NCBI RefSeq assembly: GCF_000378985.1
Contig: NZ_KB905370.1
Location: 2,673,210 to 2,737,209, forward strand
Length of the DNA: 64,000 bases
Source of the DNA: Ensifer sp. BR816
GTDB lineage: Bacteria > Pseudomonadota > Alphaproteobacteria > Rhizobiales > Rhizobiaceae
Direction: 5' to 3'
Shown here: in pieces, positions 17,925 through 25,585 of the stretch
Position numbering within the stretch: position 1 is the stretch's first letter
How the letters are laid out: every line of letters begins with the position of its first letter
Translations under genes and position numbers: made by a program
Notes under the pieces: generated by a model
What the model saw: the letters and a program-made list of their open reading frames with translations, nothing else
The model's database searches: none
Told to the model about the DNA's origin: nothing

Positions 17925-18701
17925 TCAATGGCTGAGACTGCCGGTGAACTCGCGGCAGCGCGCGCTGAGCGGCGCACCGAAGACCTGGGCGGGCGGCCCC
18001 TCTTCCTCAACGCGGCCCCGATCAAGGAAGATCACGTGACTGGAGACGTCGCGGGCGAATTTCATCTCATGAGTGACGAGCAGCATGGTCCGCCCTTCTT
18101 CCGCCAAGTCGCGGATGACCTTCAGCACCTCGCCGACAAGCTCGGGATCGAGCGCCGATGTGGGCTCGTCGAACAGCATCACCGCCGGATCGACGCAGAG
18201 CGCGCGGGCGATCGCGGCGCGCTGCTGCTGGCCGCCCGATAGGAATGCGGGATAGGCGTGTCGCTTGTCGTAAAGGCCCACCTTGGACAGAAGCGCCTCG
18301 GCCCGCTCGGTCGCTTCCCTGCGGTTCTGCCGCAGCACATGAATGGGCGCCTCGATGACGTTTTCGAGCACGGTCCTATGGGCCCACAGGTTGAAGCTCT
18401 GAAACACCATGCCGAGCCCGGTGCGGAGCCGCTCGATCTGCCGCCAATTGGCCGGATGCGTGCGCCCCTCTCGGCCCGGCTTCATCAGGACCTCTTCGCC
18501 GCTGAAGACGAAACGGCCACGGTCGGGGATCTCCAGAAAGTTGATGCAGCGCAGAAAGGTGCTCTTCCCGGAGCCCGAGGATCCGATCAGCGAAATGACA
18601 TCGCCTTTTTGCGCCGCTACCGATACGCCCTTCAGCACCTGGTGCTGCCCATAGCTCTTATGGACGTCTTCCACCAGCAGGGCGGCGGCGCTTCGCATCA
18701 T
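17925..18701 (-). CDS. Amino acid ABC transporter, ATP-binding subunit
   Basis: A 258-residue ATPase of the HisP/GlnQ type: Walker A GSSGSGKST, signature LSGGQQQRAAIARAL, Walker B VMLFDEPTSALDPE and the switch histidine in LLVTHEMKFA. The frame is open to 18788, but the tandem ATGATG at 18701 has an AGGAA seven bases upstream and begins just before the conserved LLVEDVHKSYG, so the shorter form is chosen. It is the first gene of the six-gene minus-strand operon. Confidence 0.92.
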   Translation of the reverse strand: MMRSAAALLVEDVHKSYGQHQVLKGVSVAAQKGDVISLIGSSGSGKSTFLRCINFLEIPDRGRFVFSGEEVLMKPGREGRTHPANWRQIERLRTGLGMVFQSFNLWAHRTVLENVIEAPIHVLRQNRREATERAEALLSKVGLYDKRHAYPAFLSGGQQQRAAIARALCVDPAVMLFDEPTSALDPELVGEVLKVIRDLAEEGRTMLLVTHEMKFARDVSSHVIFLDRGRVEEEGPPAQVFGAPLSARCREFTGSLSH

Positions 18702-18936
18702 TCGGTTGTTCCTGGCGGCTTTTCTGGTTATTTGGTCCGCGATAATATTGTCTCGTTCTGCGGCTTTGCCGCGCTTTTTCATCAGCAATGCGGATTTTCC
18801 GCATTAACGCCAGAAAGATGCGGGCGTGCCGCGGTCCTAGTGTCTGATTTTGCATTGGGACAGTGCGTCCGTTCGTATACGGCACGCCGTGCGAATGAGA
18901 TATTAAGCTGCGGCAAATCACCGAGACGGGGAAGCC

Positions 18937-19410
18937 ATGACGGAGCCAGTGGATCAATTCGATCGGAAGATCCTCGAGATCGTCCAGCGCGACTGTCAGC
19001 TCAAGGCGGAGGCGATCGGCGACATCATCGGCCTGTCGGCGTCTGCCGTTCAACGCCGCCTCAAGAGGATGCGGGAGGACGGCATCATTTCCGCGGAGAT
19101 CGCCCTCGTCGACCGCAAGGTCGCCGGAAATCCGATGACCTTCATCGCCGGCATGGAGATCGAGCGTGAGAACTACGATGCGCTCGCGAAATTCCGCACC
19201 TGGGTCGACAAGCAGGATCACATCCAGCAGGTCTATTACGTGACTGGGTCCGTCGATCTCGTGGCGATCATCACCGCCCAGGACGTCACCCAATACGACG
19301 AGATCACCGCGCAGATCATGTCGCAGAATCCTCAGATCAAGCGAATTCACACGAATGTCGTGCTGAAGGACGTGAAGCTCGGGATGTTCGTTCCTGTGAC
19401 TTCCGACTAG
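18937..19410 (+). CDS. Lrp/AsnC-family transcriptional regulator
   Basis: A 157-residue protein with an N-terminal helix-turn-helix (DQFDRKILEIVQRD, then LSASAVQRRLKRMREDGII) and a C-terminal RAM effector domain (about residues 65-150, GSVDLVAIITAQD). Proteins of this family form octamers that bind amino acids. It is divergent from the ABC-transporter/PLP enzyme/homocysteine methyltransferase operon across a 235-bp gap, so it is the likely amino-acid-responsive regulator of that operon. The start at 18937 has a GGGGAAG upstream. Confidence 0.9.
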   Translation: MTEPVDQFDRKILEIVQRDCQLKAEAIGDIIGLSASAVQRRLKRMREDGIISAEIALVDRKVAGNPMTFIAGMEIERENYDALAKFRTWVDKQDHIQQVYYVTGSVDLVAIITAQDVTQYDEITAQIMSQNPQIKRIHTNVVLKDVKLGMFVPVTSD

Positions 19411-19441
19411 CGTCGCATCCGGAAGGTCGCGGGTTGCCAGG

Positions 19442-19960
19442 ATGATCTATTTCACGAGTGACACGCATTTCGGCGAGCCGCGGGTGCTCAACATCGATCG
19501 CCGGCCCTTCTCCAGCCTGGCGGAGCACGACACTGCGCTCGTTGCCAATTGGAACGACACGGTCTCGCCGGAGGACGAGATCTGGCACCTCGGCGATTTC
19601 GCGTCGAAGAAGAAGGGCTTTGCGGAAGATTTGCTTACGCGGCTGAACGGCAGGAAGCACCTGATCGTCGGCAACAACGATTCGCCCGGCACCGTCGAAG
19701 CGAGCGGCTGGCGGAGCATACAACACTATGCGGAACTGACCGTCGACGGCCAGCGTCTCATTCTCTGCCACTATCCGTTTCGGACCTGGAACCAGATGGG
19801 AAAGCACTCGATCAACCTGCACGGCCATTCCCATGGCCGCTTGAAACCGCTGCCGCGGCAGTTCGACGTAGGCGTCGATGCCAGAGACCTGCGGCCGGTC
19901 AGCCTGCCCGATCTTCTCCCGCGCTTGCGCGTGAAGGCATCGCGTCCCCATAGCTCTTGA
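19442..19960 (+). CDS. Metallophosphoesterase
   Basis: A 172-residue protein of the calcineurin-like phosphoesterase superfamily. The motifs appear in order: SDTHFGEP (D and H metal ligands) near residue 6, GDF near 52, GNND near 78, CHYP near 110 and HGHSHG near 130. It is a compact single-domain enzyme, of the kind often annotated as a phosphoesterase or phosphohydrolase with no defined substrate. It follows the Lrp gene by 31 bases on the same strand but has no clear functional tie to it. Confidence 0.88.
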   Translation: MIYFTSDTHFGEPRVLNIDRRPFSSLAEHDTALVANWNDTVSPEDEIWHLGDFASKKKGFAEDLLTRLNGRKHLIVGNNDSPGTVEASGWRSIQHYAELTVDGQRLILCHYPFRTWNQMGKHSINLHGHSHGRLKPLPRQFDVGVDARDLRPVSLPDLLPRLRVKASRPHSS

Positions 19961-19972
19961 CGTCGGCTTGGG

Positions 19973-20790
19973 TCAGGCGAGCACGCCGTCGGCTACATCG
20001 GCCGGCGAGGGCGATCGGCCTGCATCGATCAGCTTCTTGGCCGTCATATAGGCGCGCGCATCGTTGATCGCGTCACAGGCCAACAATGTCTCGCCGGCGA
20101 AATACCAATAGGAGCAGGAGCCCGGCTTGGCACCCTTTCTCTCGACGATCCGGTCGTAGCCGCTGTCGAGCCCGGCGAGCTGCAGCTTGACGTCGAACTG
20201 ATCCGACCAGAACCACGGTCTCGGGCGATAATCGCGGTCCGCCCCGAGGATGTTGGCGGCGACGACCTCGGCCTGGTCGATCGCATGCGGCATGCTTTCG
20301 ATGCGCAGGCGTCGACCTTTCCACAGGAAGGAGGCAGAGTCGCCGGCCGCCCAGATCCCGGCCTCGGACGTCCTGCCCCGGGCATCGACCGAGATGCCGT
20401 TCTCGACCGCCAGTCCGGCTGCCTCGGCAAGCGCCACGCGCGGGCGGACGCCGACGCCGACGATCACGAGATCGACGTCGATCGAAGACCCATCCGAAAG
20501 CCGTGCCTTACGGACGCGGTCGCTGCCCTCGAGGGCAGCAAGCCCGACGCCTTCGAGAAGCTTGACGCCGCGTCCGACGTGCAGCGTCCGGAAATAGGCG
20601 GAGGTTTCGGCGGCGGCGACGCGGCCGAGGATGCGCTCCTGCAGCTCGACGAGCGTGACCGCGATACCCGCCGCGGCGACCTCCAGTCCGATATAGCCGC
20701 CGCCGACGATCAAGGTGCGCTTGCCGGCGGCGATATGCAGCGTGATCGCTTCGAGGTCGCCGATCGTGTCCTCCCTTCGGTCCGCTCTCC
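19973..20790 (-). pseudogene. Ferredoxin reductase (rubredoxin/putidaredoxin-reductase type), truncated remnant
   Basis: The frame encodes the NADH-binding half and C-terminal domain of a FAD-dependent ferredoxin reductase: TLIVGGGYIGLEVA, then DLVIVGVGVRPRVALAEAAGL, GIWAAGDSASF, and a normal C terminus (ADGVLA). About 130 N-terminal residues, including the FAD-binding GxGxxG, are missing. The first ~29 residues of the open frame are unrelated translation of the neighbouring ferredoxin remnant in another frame. In the NAD-binding domain the segment between LEVAAA and IAVTLVE is about six residues short. Truncation plus internal deletion make a working enzyme unlikely. Confidence 0.75.
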
Positions 20791-20964
20791 CTACTGCACG
20801 GCCGGAATGTGCACCGTCATGCCGTCGAGCGCGTCGGCGATGCGGACCTGACAACTCAGCCGGCTCTCCGGCCGGCGCGGCGAGGCGGTGAAGTCAAGCA
20901 TGTCGCTCTAGTGCTCGCCGATCGGACCGAGCGACTCGGCAAAGGTCGGGTCGAAATAGCAATG
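20791..20964 (-). pseudogene. [2Fe-2S] ferredoxin remnant with in-frame stop
   Basis: Read on the minus strand, this encodes the C-terminal part of a vertebrate-type ferredoxin: CYFDPTFAESLGPIGEH, a stop, SDMLDFTASPRRPE, then SRLSCQVRIADALDGMTV and HIPAVQ with its natural stop at 20791-20793. A TAG at 20908-20910 replaces the expected GAG (Glu). The upstream part with the first cluster cysteines is lost; 20959-20961 encodes the last recognisable cysteine. The natural partner, a ferredoxin reductase, is the truncated gene immediately downstream. Confidence 0.7.
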
Positions 20965-21083
20965 ACCGCGCCGACCGATAGTCCGCTCTTCAAGAATTTC
21001 GAAAATAAGCGCGACCGTTGCCGGCGTCGCAGAGCTGGTCATTGGGGCTGCCAGGATCTTGTCGGTCCATTCTTTTAGCCCAC

Positions 21084-21110
21084 TATTGCATTTTATAATT
21101 ATTTAATGCA
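21084..21110. promoter_or_regulatory. Palindromic operator upstream of tctC (shared with aconitase-family gene)
   Basis: Half-sites TGCATT (21087-21092) and AATGCA (21105-21110) are perfect complements and flank a central palindrome ATAATTAT (21095-21102), all centred on the same point. The 19 bases TATTGCATTTTATAATTAT at 21084-21102 recur exactly upstream of the aconitase-family gene at 25507-25525. The likely binder is the GntR regulator encoded between the two targets. Confidence 0.65.
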
Positions 21111-21170
21111 GCTTGCTGCGCAACGGCCAGGAGGCTCGCCGTTCATTTTCCATCTGGGAGGAGCAATCGC

Positions 21171-22139
21171 ATGCGACAATTTCTGAGAACCGCCCTTTGC
21201 TTGGCTGCTTTGGCCGGAACCGCCTTTTTTCCGGGCGCCTCGGCTGCCAGCGACCTCGAACTGACCATCACGGCGCCGGCCGGGGCGGGTGGGGGCTGGG
21301 ATTCGGCCGCACGCTCGCTGCAGGAGGCGATGATGGCGACGGGTGAGGCCAAGAGCGTCCAGGTCGTCAACGTACCCGGTGCCGGCGGCACGGTCGGTCT
21401 CGCCCAGTTCGTCGGCAGCGCCAAGGGTGCGGCCGATCAGTTGCTTGTCGCCGGCATCACGCTCGTCGGTGCGAGCATCTCCAACAATTCGCCGGTCGAC
21501 CTTACCCAGGTGACCCCGCTGGCGCGCCTGACGGGCGATCCCCTCGTCGTCGTGGTGCCGAGGGACTCGCCGATCAAGTCGATCGACGACTTGCTCGCGA
21601 CCATCAAGAAGGATGTGGCGACCACAATCTGGGTGGGCGGATCGGCCGGCGGGGCCGACCATATCCTGGCGGCGCTGATCACCAAGTCGGCGGGTGCCGA
21701 TCCGAGCAAGATCAACTATGTCGCCTATTCCGGCGGCGGCGAGGCGCTGGCCGCCATGCTCGGCGGTCAGGCGACCGCCGGCGTCTCCGGCTACGGCGAA
21801 TGGGAGGGGCAGATCAAGTCGGGCGACCTCAGGGCGCTCGCCATCTCCTATCCGGAGCCGATCGAAGGCGTCGAAGCCAAGCCGCTGAAGGCCCAGGGGC
21901 TCGACATCGAGCTCGTCAACTGGCGCGGCATCTTCGCGCCTCCGGGCGTCGAAGGCGCGGATCTCGATGCGCTCAAAGCGGCTGTCGACAACACCGTCAA
22001 GTCGCAGCAGTGGAAGGACATCGTCAAGGCGCGCGGCTGGACCGACTACTATGCTCCGTCCGACGAATTCAAGGGCTTCATCGCCTCCGAAACCGAAAGG
22101 GTCCGCGCGATCCTAACGTCGATCGGCCTTGCGCAGTAA
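21171..22139 (+). CDS. tctC: Tripartite tricarboxylate transporter, substrate-binding protein
   Basis: A 322-residue periplasmic binding protein of the TctC/Bug family. The signal peptide runs to about residue 26 (FFPGASAAS). The family segment TITAPAGAGGGWDSAARSLQ, in the position of the usual PxGGxxD motif, and the VVNVPGAGGTVGLAQF loop that contacts carboxylates are both present. A GGGAGGAG site precedes the ATG. It heads tctC-tctB-tctA. The ligand is unknown; the downstream aconitase-family and kdgD genes suggest a tri- or dicarboxylate. Confidence 0.93.
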   Translation: MRQFLRTALCLAALAGTAFFPGASAASDLELTITAPAGAGGGWDSAARSLQEAMMATGEAKSVQVVNVPGAGGTVGLAQFVGSAKGAADQLLVAGITLVGASISNNSPVDLTQVTPLARLTGDPLVVVVPRDSPIKSIDDLLATIKKDVATTIWVGGSAGGADHILAALITKSAGADPSKINYVAYSGGGEALAAMLGGQATAGVSGYGEWEGQIKSGDLRALAISYPEPIEGVEAKPLKAQGLDIELVNWRGIFAPPGVEGADLDALKAAVDNTVKSQQWKDIVKARGWTDYYAPSDEFKGFIASETERVRAILTSIGLAQ

Positions 22140-22191
22140 CGATGGCACGGGGGAGGCGATCGTCTCCCCCGACTGCGCGATTGAGGAAATC

Positions 22192-22665
22192 ATGATCGAG
22201 AGAAGCTTGAAACCGGCAAACCGCCCGGCGGTGGTCGTTGCGATGGTGCTGTTCTCCGTGGCGGCGGTGACCTACTGGGATGCGAGCCGGATGACCGCCC
22301 GCGCCACCTATGGCATGGACGCCAATGCCGCCGCCTATTTCATCTGTCTCTTCCTGGCCGTGCTGGGTATCGGACATTTGTTCGCCGCTTTCCAAGCATT
22401 GCCCATTGAAGCTGAAGATGCCGACTGGAAAGCGATCGGCTGGATCGCAGTCGCCCTCTCGGGGCTGATCGGCTCGATCTGGCTCGGCGCCGGTTTCACC
22501 CTCGGCTCGGCCCTGCTGTTCGCCTTTACCGCGCGCGCCTTCGGCCGCAAGGCGCTGATCGTCGACCTCGTGATCGGCATCGTCATGGGCCTCGTCGTCT
22601 TCCTTCTGTTCAACAAGCTGCTGAGCCTCGCCTTGCCGCAAGGTCCGTTCGAGCGGCTGTTCTAG
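22192..22665 (+). CDS. tctB: Tripartite tricarboxylate transporter, small membrane subunit
   Basis: A 157-residue membrane protein with four hydrophobic segments, as usual for TctB (about residues 12-30, 44-62, 79-113 and 124-145). The frame is open to 22129, but the ATG at 22192 has GAGGA directly upstream and starts a normal N terminus ([13 protein letters not shown]). It lies 11 bases before tctA and 52 after tctC. Confidence 0.9.
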   Translation: MIERSLKPANRPAVVVAMVLFSVAAVTYWDASRMTARATYGMDANAAAYFICLFLAVLGIGHLFAAFQALPIEAEDADWKAIGWIAVALSGLIGSIWLGAGFTLGSALLFAFTARAFGRKALIVDLVIGIVMGLVVFLLFNKLLSLALPQGPFERLF

Positions 22666-22676
22666 GGGGCGGGGTC

Positions 22677-24176
22677 ATGGACGCAATCAATCTGCTCATC
22701 GAGGGTTTCTCGCTGGCGATCCAGCCGGCCAACCTCATTTTCGCGGCGATCGGCGTGTTCATCGGAACGGCCGTCGGCGTGCTGCCGGGCATCGGTCCGG
22801 CGCTCACGGTCGCGCTCCTGCTGCCGGTGACCTTCAAGCTCGATCCGGGCGGCTCGATCATCATGTTCGCCGGCATCTATTATGGCGGCATGTATGGCGG
22901 CTCGACCACCGCCATCCTGTTGAACACGCCCGGCGAAAGTGCTGCCGTCGTCACCGCGCTCGAGGGCAACAAGATGGCCCGCTCCGGCCGCGGCGGCCCG
23001 GCGCTGGCGACGGCCGCGATCGGTTCCTTCGTGGCCGCGCTGGTCGCCACCTTCGCCCTGGCGTTCCTGGCCCCACCGCTGGTCAAGGTCGCGGTCAAGT
23101 TCGCCCCCTGGGACTATTTCGGCCTGATGCTGATCGCCTTCGTCACCGTCTCGGCAACGTTCGGTTCCTCGCCGCTCCGCGGCCTCACCAGCCTCGCCTT
23201 CGGCCTGTGGCTCGGCCTGATGGGGCTCGATCAGCTGACCGGGCAGGCGCGCTTGACCTTCGGCGTGCCGCAGCTGCTTGACGGCGTCGAGGTGACGACG
23301 CTCGCGGTCGGACTGTTTGCCATCGGCGAAGCCCTTCATGTCGCCTCGCGCCACCTCTACAAGCCGGAAAAGCCCATTCCGGTCAAAGGCTCGATCTGGA
23401 TGACCGGGGAAGATTGGTCGCGCTCCTGGAAGGCTTGGCTGCGCGGGACGGTTGTCGGCTTTCCGATCGGCGCCCTGCCGGCCGGCGGCGCCGAAATCCC
23501 GACCTTCCTGAGCTATACGATGGAGAAGAAGCTGAGCCGCAAGCCCGAGGAATTCGGCTCGGGTGCGATCGAGGGCGTGGCCGGCCCGGAGGCGGCGAAC
23601 AACGCCTCGGCCGCCGGCACTCTGGTTCCGCTCCTGACCCTCGGCCTGCCGACTTCGGCGACCGCCGCCGTCATGCTCGCGGGCTTCCAGCAGTACAATA
23701 TCCAGCCGGGGCCGCTGCTCTTCACCCAGCACGCCGATCTCGTCTGGGGCCTCGTCGCCAGCCTGTTCATCGCCAATGTGATGCTCTTGGTGCTGAACCT
23801 GCCGCTCGTCGGCCTGTGGGTGAAGCTGCTGCGCATCCCGCTCCCCTGGCTCTATGGCGGAATCCTGGTGTTTGCCTCGATGGGAACGATCGCCGCCAAT
23901 CCGTCGGTCGTCGAACTACTGCTGCTCAGCGCATTCGGCGTCGTCGGCTTCCTGATGCGGCGCTACGATTACCCGGTGGCGCCGGCCGTGGTCGGACTGA
24001 TTCTCGGCCCCCTGGCGGACAACGCCCTCAGGCGCTCGGTGCAGATGAGCCTTGGCGATCCGATGGTCTTCCTTGAGCATCCAAGCTCGGCCATCATGAT
24101 CGCCGTCGCCACCATCGCGCTGATCGCCCCTTTCGTCTTCAAGGGATTGTCGCGCTTCCAGCAGGACGAGGATTGA
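22677..24176 (+). CDS. tctA: Tripartite tricarboxylate transporter, large membrane subunit
   Basis: A 499-residue TctA protein with about twelve membrane segments. The N-terminal [23 protein letters not shown] and [19 protein letters not shown] segments, and the [23 protein letters not shown] segment in the second half, are the conserved substrate-path motifs. It couples solute uptake to the membrane potential or proton gradient together with TctB and TctC. Confidence 0.95.
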   Translation: MDAINLLIEGFSLAIQPANLIFAAIGVFIGTAVGVLPGIGPALTVALLLPVTFKLDPGGSIIMFAGIYYGGMYGGSTTAILLNTPGESAAVVTALEGNKMARSGRGGPALATAAIGSFVAALVATFALAFLAPPLVKVAVKFAPWDYFGLMLIAFVTVSATFGSSPLRGLTSLAFGLWLGLMGLDQLTGQARLTFGVPQLLDGVEVTTLAVGLFAIGEALHVASRHLYKPEKPIPVKGSIWMTGEDWSRSWKAWLRGTVVGFPIGALPAGGAEIPTFLSYTMEKKLSRKPEEFGSGAIEGVAGPEAANNASAAGTLVPLLTLGLPTSATAAVMLAGFQQYNIQPGPLLFTQHADLVWGLVASLFIANVMLLVLNLPLVGLWVKLLRIPLPWLYGGILVFASMGTIAANPSVVELLLLSAFGVVGFLMRRYDYPVAPAVVGLILGPLADNALRRSVQMSLGDPMVFLEHPSSAIMIAVATIALIAPFVFKGLSRFQQDED

Positions 24177-24270
24177 GGTGGACAGAAAAACGCCTTTTGC
24201 AAACGCGATGGCGAATGCATAAATCGACGTTGAGCGCGCTCGCTACCGAGCCGAAACCATACGACGAACC

Positions 24271-25155
24271 ATGGCAAGACAAAGCGTATCCCCGCAGATC
24301 ACGGCAAACATTCTCGAATTCGTGAAAACCAACGAGATGCGCGCCGGCGAGCATCTGCCCTGTCAAATGCTCGCCGATGCGTTTCGCGTCTCCCGCGCGC
24401 CGGTCAATGCCGCCTTGAAGAAGCTCGAGACGATGGGAATCGTTCGGGCGGAACCGAACCGCGGCTACTTCCTCGCCATGGACGCGGCGAAGGTCGAGAC
24501 GGCGAAACCCGAGGGCGAGCCTCAGCGCGAGGAGGAGGATCCGCTCTATTTCCGCATTGCCGAGGACCGCCTTGCCGGCAAGCTTGACGAGCGCGTCAGC
24601 GAGAACGAGTTGATGCGCCTCTATGACGTCGCCCGCAGCCGGCTGTTGAAGTCGCTCCACCGGATCGCCGAAGAGGGCTGGATGGAACGCTTGCCGGGCA
24701 ACGGCTGGGCTTTCCGCGAGACGCTGACGTCGCGCAAGAGCTACGAGGAGGGCTACGTCTTCCGCGCGGTCATCGAGCAGCAGGCGATGCTCTTGCCGAC
24801 GTTCCAGCCGAACGAGGAAGAATTCAGGAAGGCGCGCGCCGTGCAGACCGCCTTGGGAGAGGGCGGCTACGAGACCTGGTCGCGCGCCGAGATCTTCAAG
24901 GCGAACAACGAATTTCACGAAATGCTCGTCGCCTGCTCGCAGAACGATTTCTTCCTCGATGCGATCAAGCGCATCAACCGGCTGCGTCGTCTGATCGAGT
25001 ATCACATCACCATCGACCGAAGCCGGCTGCCCCGGCAGACGAGCGAGCACCTGCATATTCTCGACCTCGTCGAGGCCGGACGCCGGACGGAAGCGGCGGC
25101 CTTTCTGTACACCCACATCATGGGCGCAAGCCGGATAAAGACGCCGCGGGTTTAA
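24271..25155 (+). CDS. GntR-family regulator with an apparent second winged helix
   Basis: A 294-residue protein. Residues ~5-70 form a GntR-like winged helix (MLADAFRVSRAPVNAALKKLETMGIV, then a wing at RAEPNRGYFLA). Residues ~95-150 look like a second one (NELMRLYDVARSRLLKSLHR, EEGWMERLPGNGWAF). Residues ~155-285 match an FCD-type all-helical ligand domain (FHEMLVACSQNDFF, EHLHILDLVEAGRRTEAAAF). Standard FadR-subfamily members have one winged helix and about 220-240 residues. It follows tctA by 94 bp and probably binds the shared palindromes upstream of tctC and the aconitase-family gene. No strong ribosome site is seen at the ATG. Confidence 0.82.
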   Translation: MARQSVSPQITANILEFVKTNEMRAGEHLPCQMLADAFRVSRAPVNAALKKLETMGIVRAEPNRGYFLAMDAAKVETAKPEGEPQREEEDPLYFRIAEDRLAGKLDERVSENELMRLYDVARSRLLKSLHRIAEEGWMERLPGNGWAFRETLTSRKSYEEGYVFRAVIEQQAMLLPTFQPNEEEFRKARAVQTALGEGGYETWSRAEIFKANNEFHEMLVACSQNDFFLDAIKRINRLRRLIEYHITIDRSRLPRQTSEHLHILDLVEAGRRTEAAAFLYTHIMGASRIKTPRV

Positions 25156-25320
25156 GACCGCAGGGACGCGGCCTGTTCTCCGGCGTCGCGCGTCTGAACA
25201 GTTTTGATCTTCCTCGAAGGCTTCTCTGTCCGCGGCTCTGATTGCCCCTCTACTTGCCTTCAGTGTCGCCGCGTTGGCGCCCGGCGTTAGTCAGCCGATC
25301 GCATGCGCCGTTCCTGCTGA

Positions 25321-25395
25321 TCAGCCCAGGCCAAAGAACGACAATATGGCGATCACGACCACAACCAGTCCGACCAAGTAGATTATCTGATTCAT
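25321..25395 (-). CDS. 24-residue single-span membrane peptide
   Basis: A short frame, MNQIIYLVGLVVVVIAILSF plus FGLG, forms one hydrophobic helix almost end to end. The start is supported by AAAGGAG six bases before the ATG on the minus strand. Very similar peptides of this size recur in rhizobial genomes as 'hypothetical' membrane proteins, to my recollection. The function is unknown. It lies alone in the 430-bp gap between the GntR gene and the aconitase-family gene, facing the former. Confidence 0.65.
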   Translation of the reverse strand: MNQIIYLVGLVVVVIAILSFFGLG

Positions 25396-25506
25396 CGCGC
25401 ACTCCTTTCATGAGCAATCAAACGGACTTCTGCGCGGGTATGTTCCGACCGGATATCGGCGGCGCTGCGAAAGGAGGACAGCGCGCACCTCTTGCGATGC
25501 AATCGA

Positions 25507-25533
25507 TATTGCATTTTATAATTATAATATGTA
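25507..25533. promoter_or_regulatory. Palindromic operator upstream of the aconitase-family gene
   Basis: TGCATT (25510-25515), central ATAATTAT (25518-25525) and a degenerate right half TATGTA (25528-25533) repeat the layout of the site upstream of tctC, with the same spacing. The left 19 bases are identical between the two sites. It sits about 53-79 bp before the start codon at 25586, a sensible place for repression or activation. Confidence 0.65.
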
Positions 25534-25585
25534 ATTTTCCGCTGAGCCCTTAAGGGCCACTCGTTCTCGAAGCGGGAGGCTATCA

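Noticed and set aside
18702-18936. Possible SAM-responsive riboswitch upstream of the sulfur amino acid operon
   Set aside because: I looked for a SAM-type leader because of the methyltransferase, but found no recognisable conserved core.
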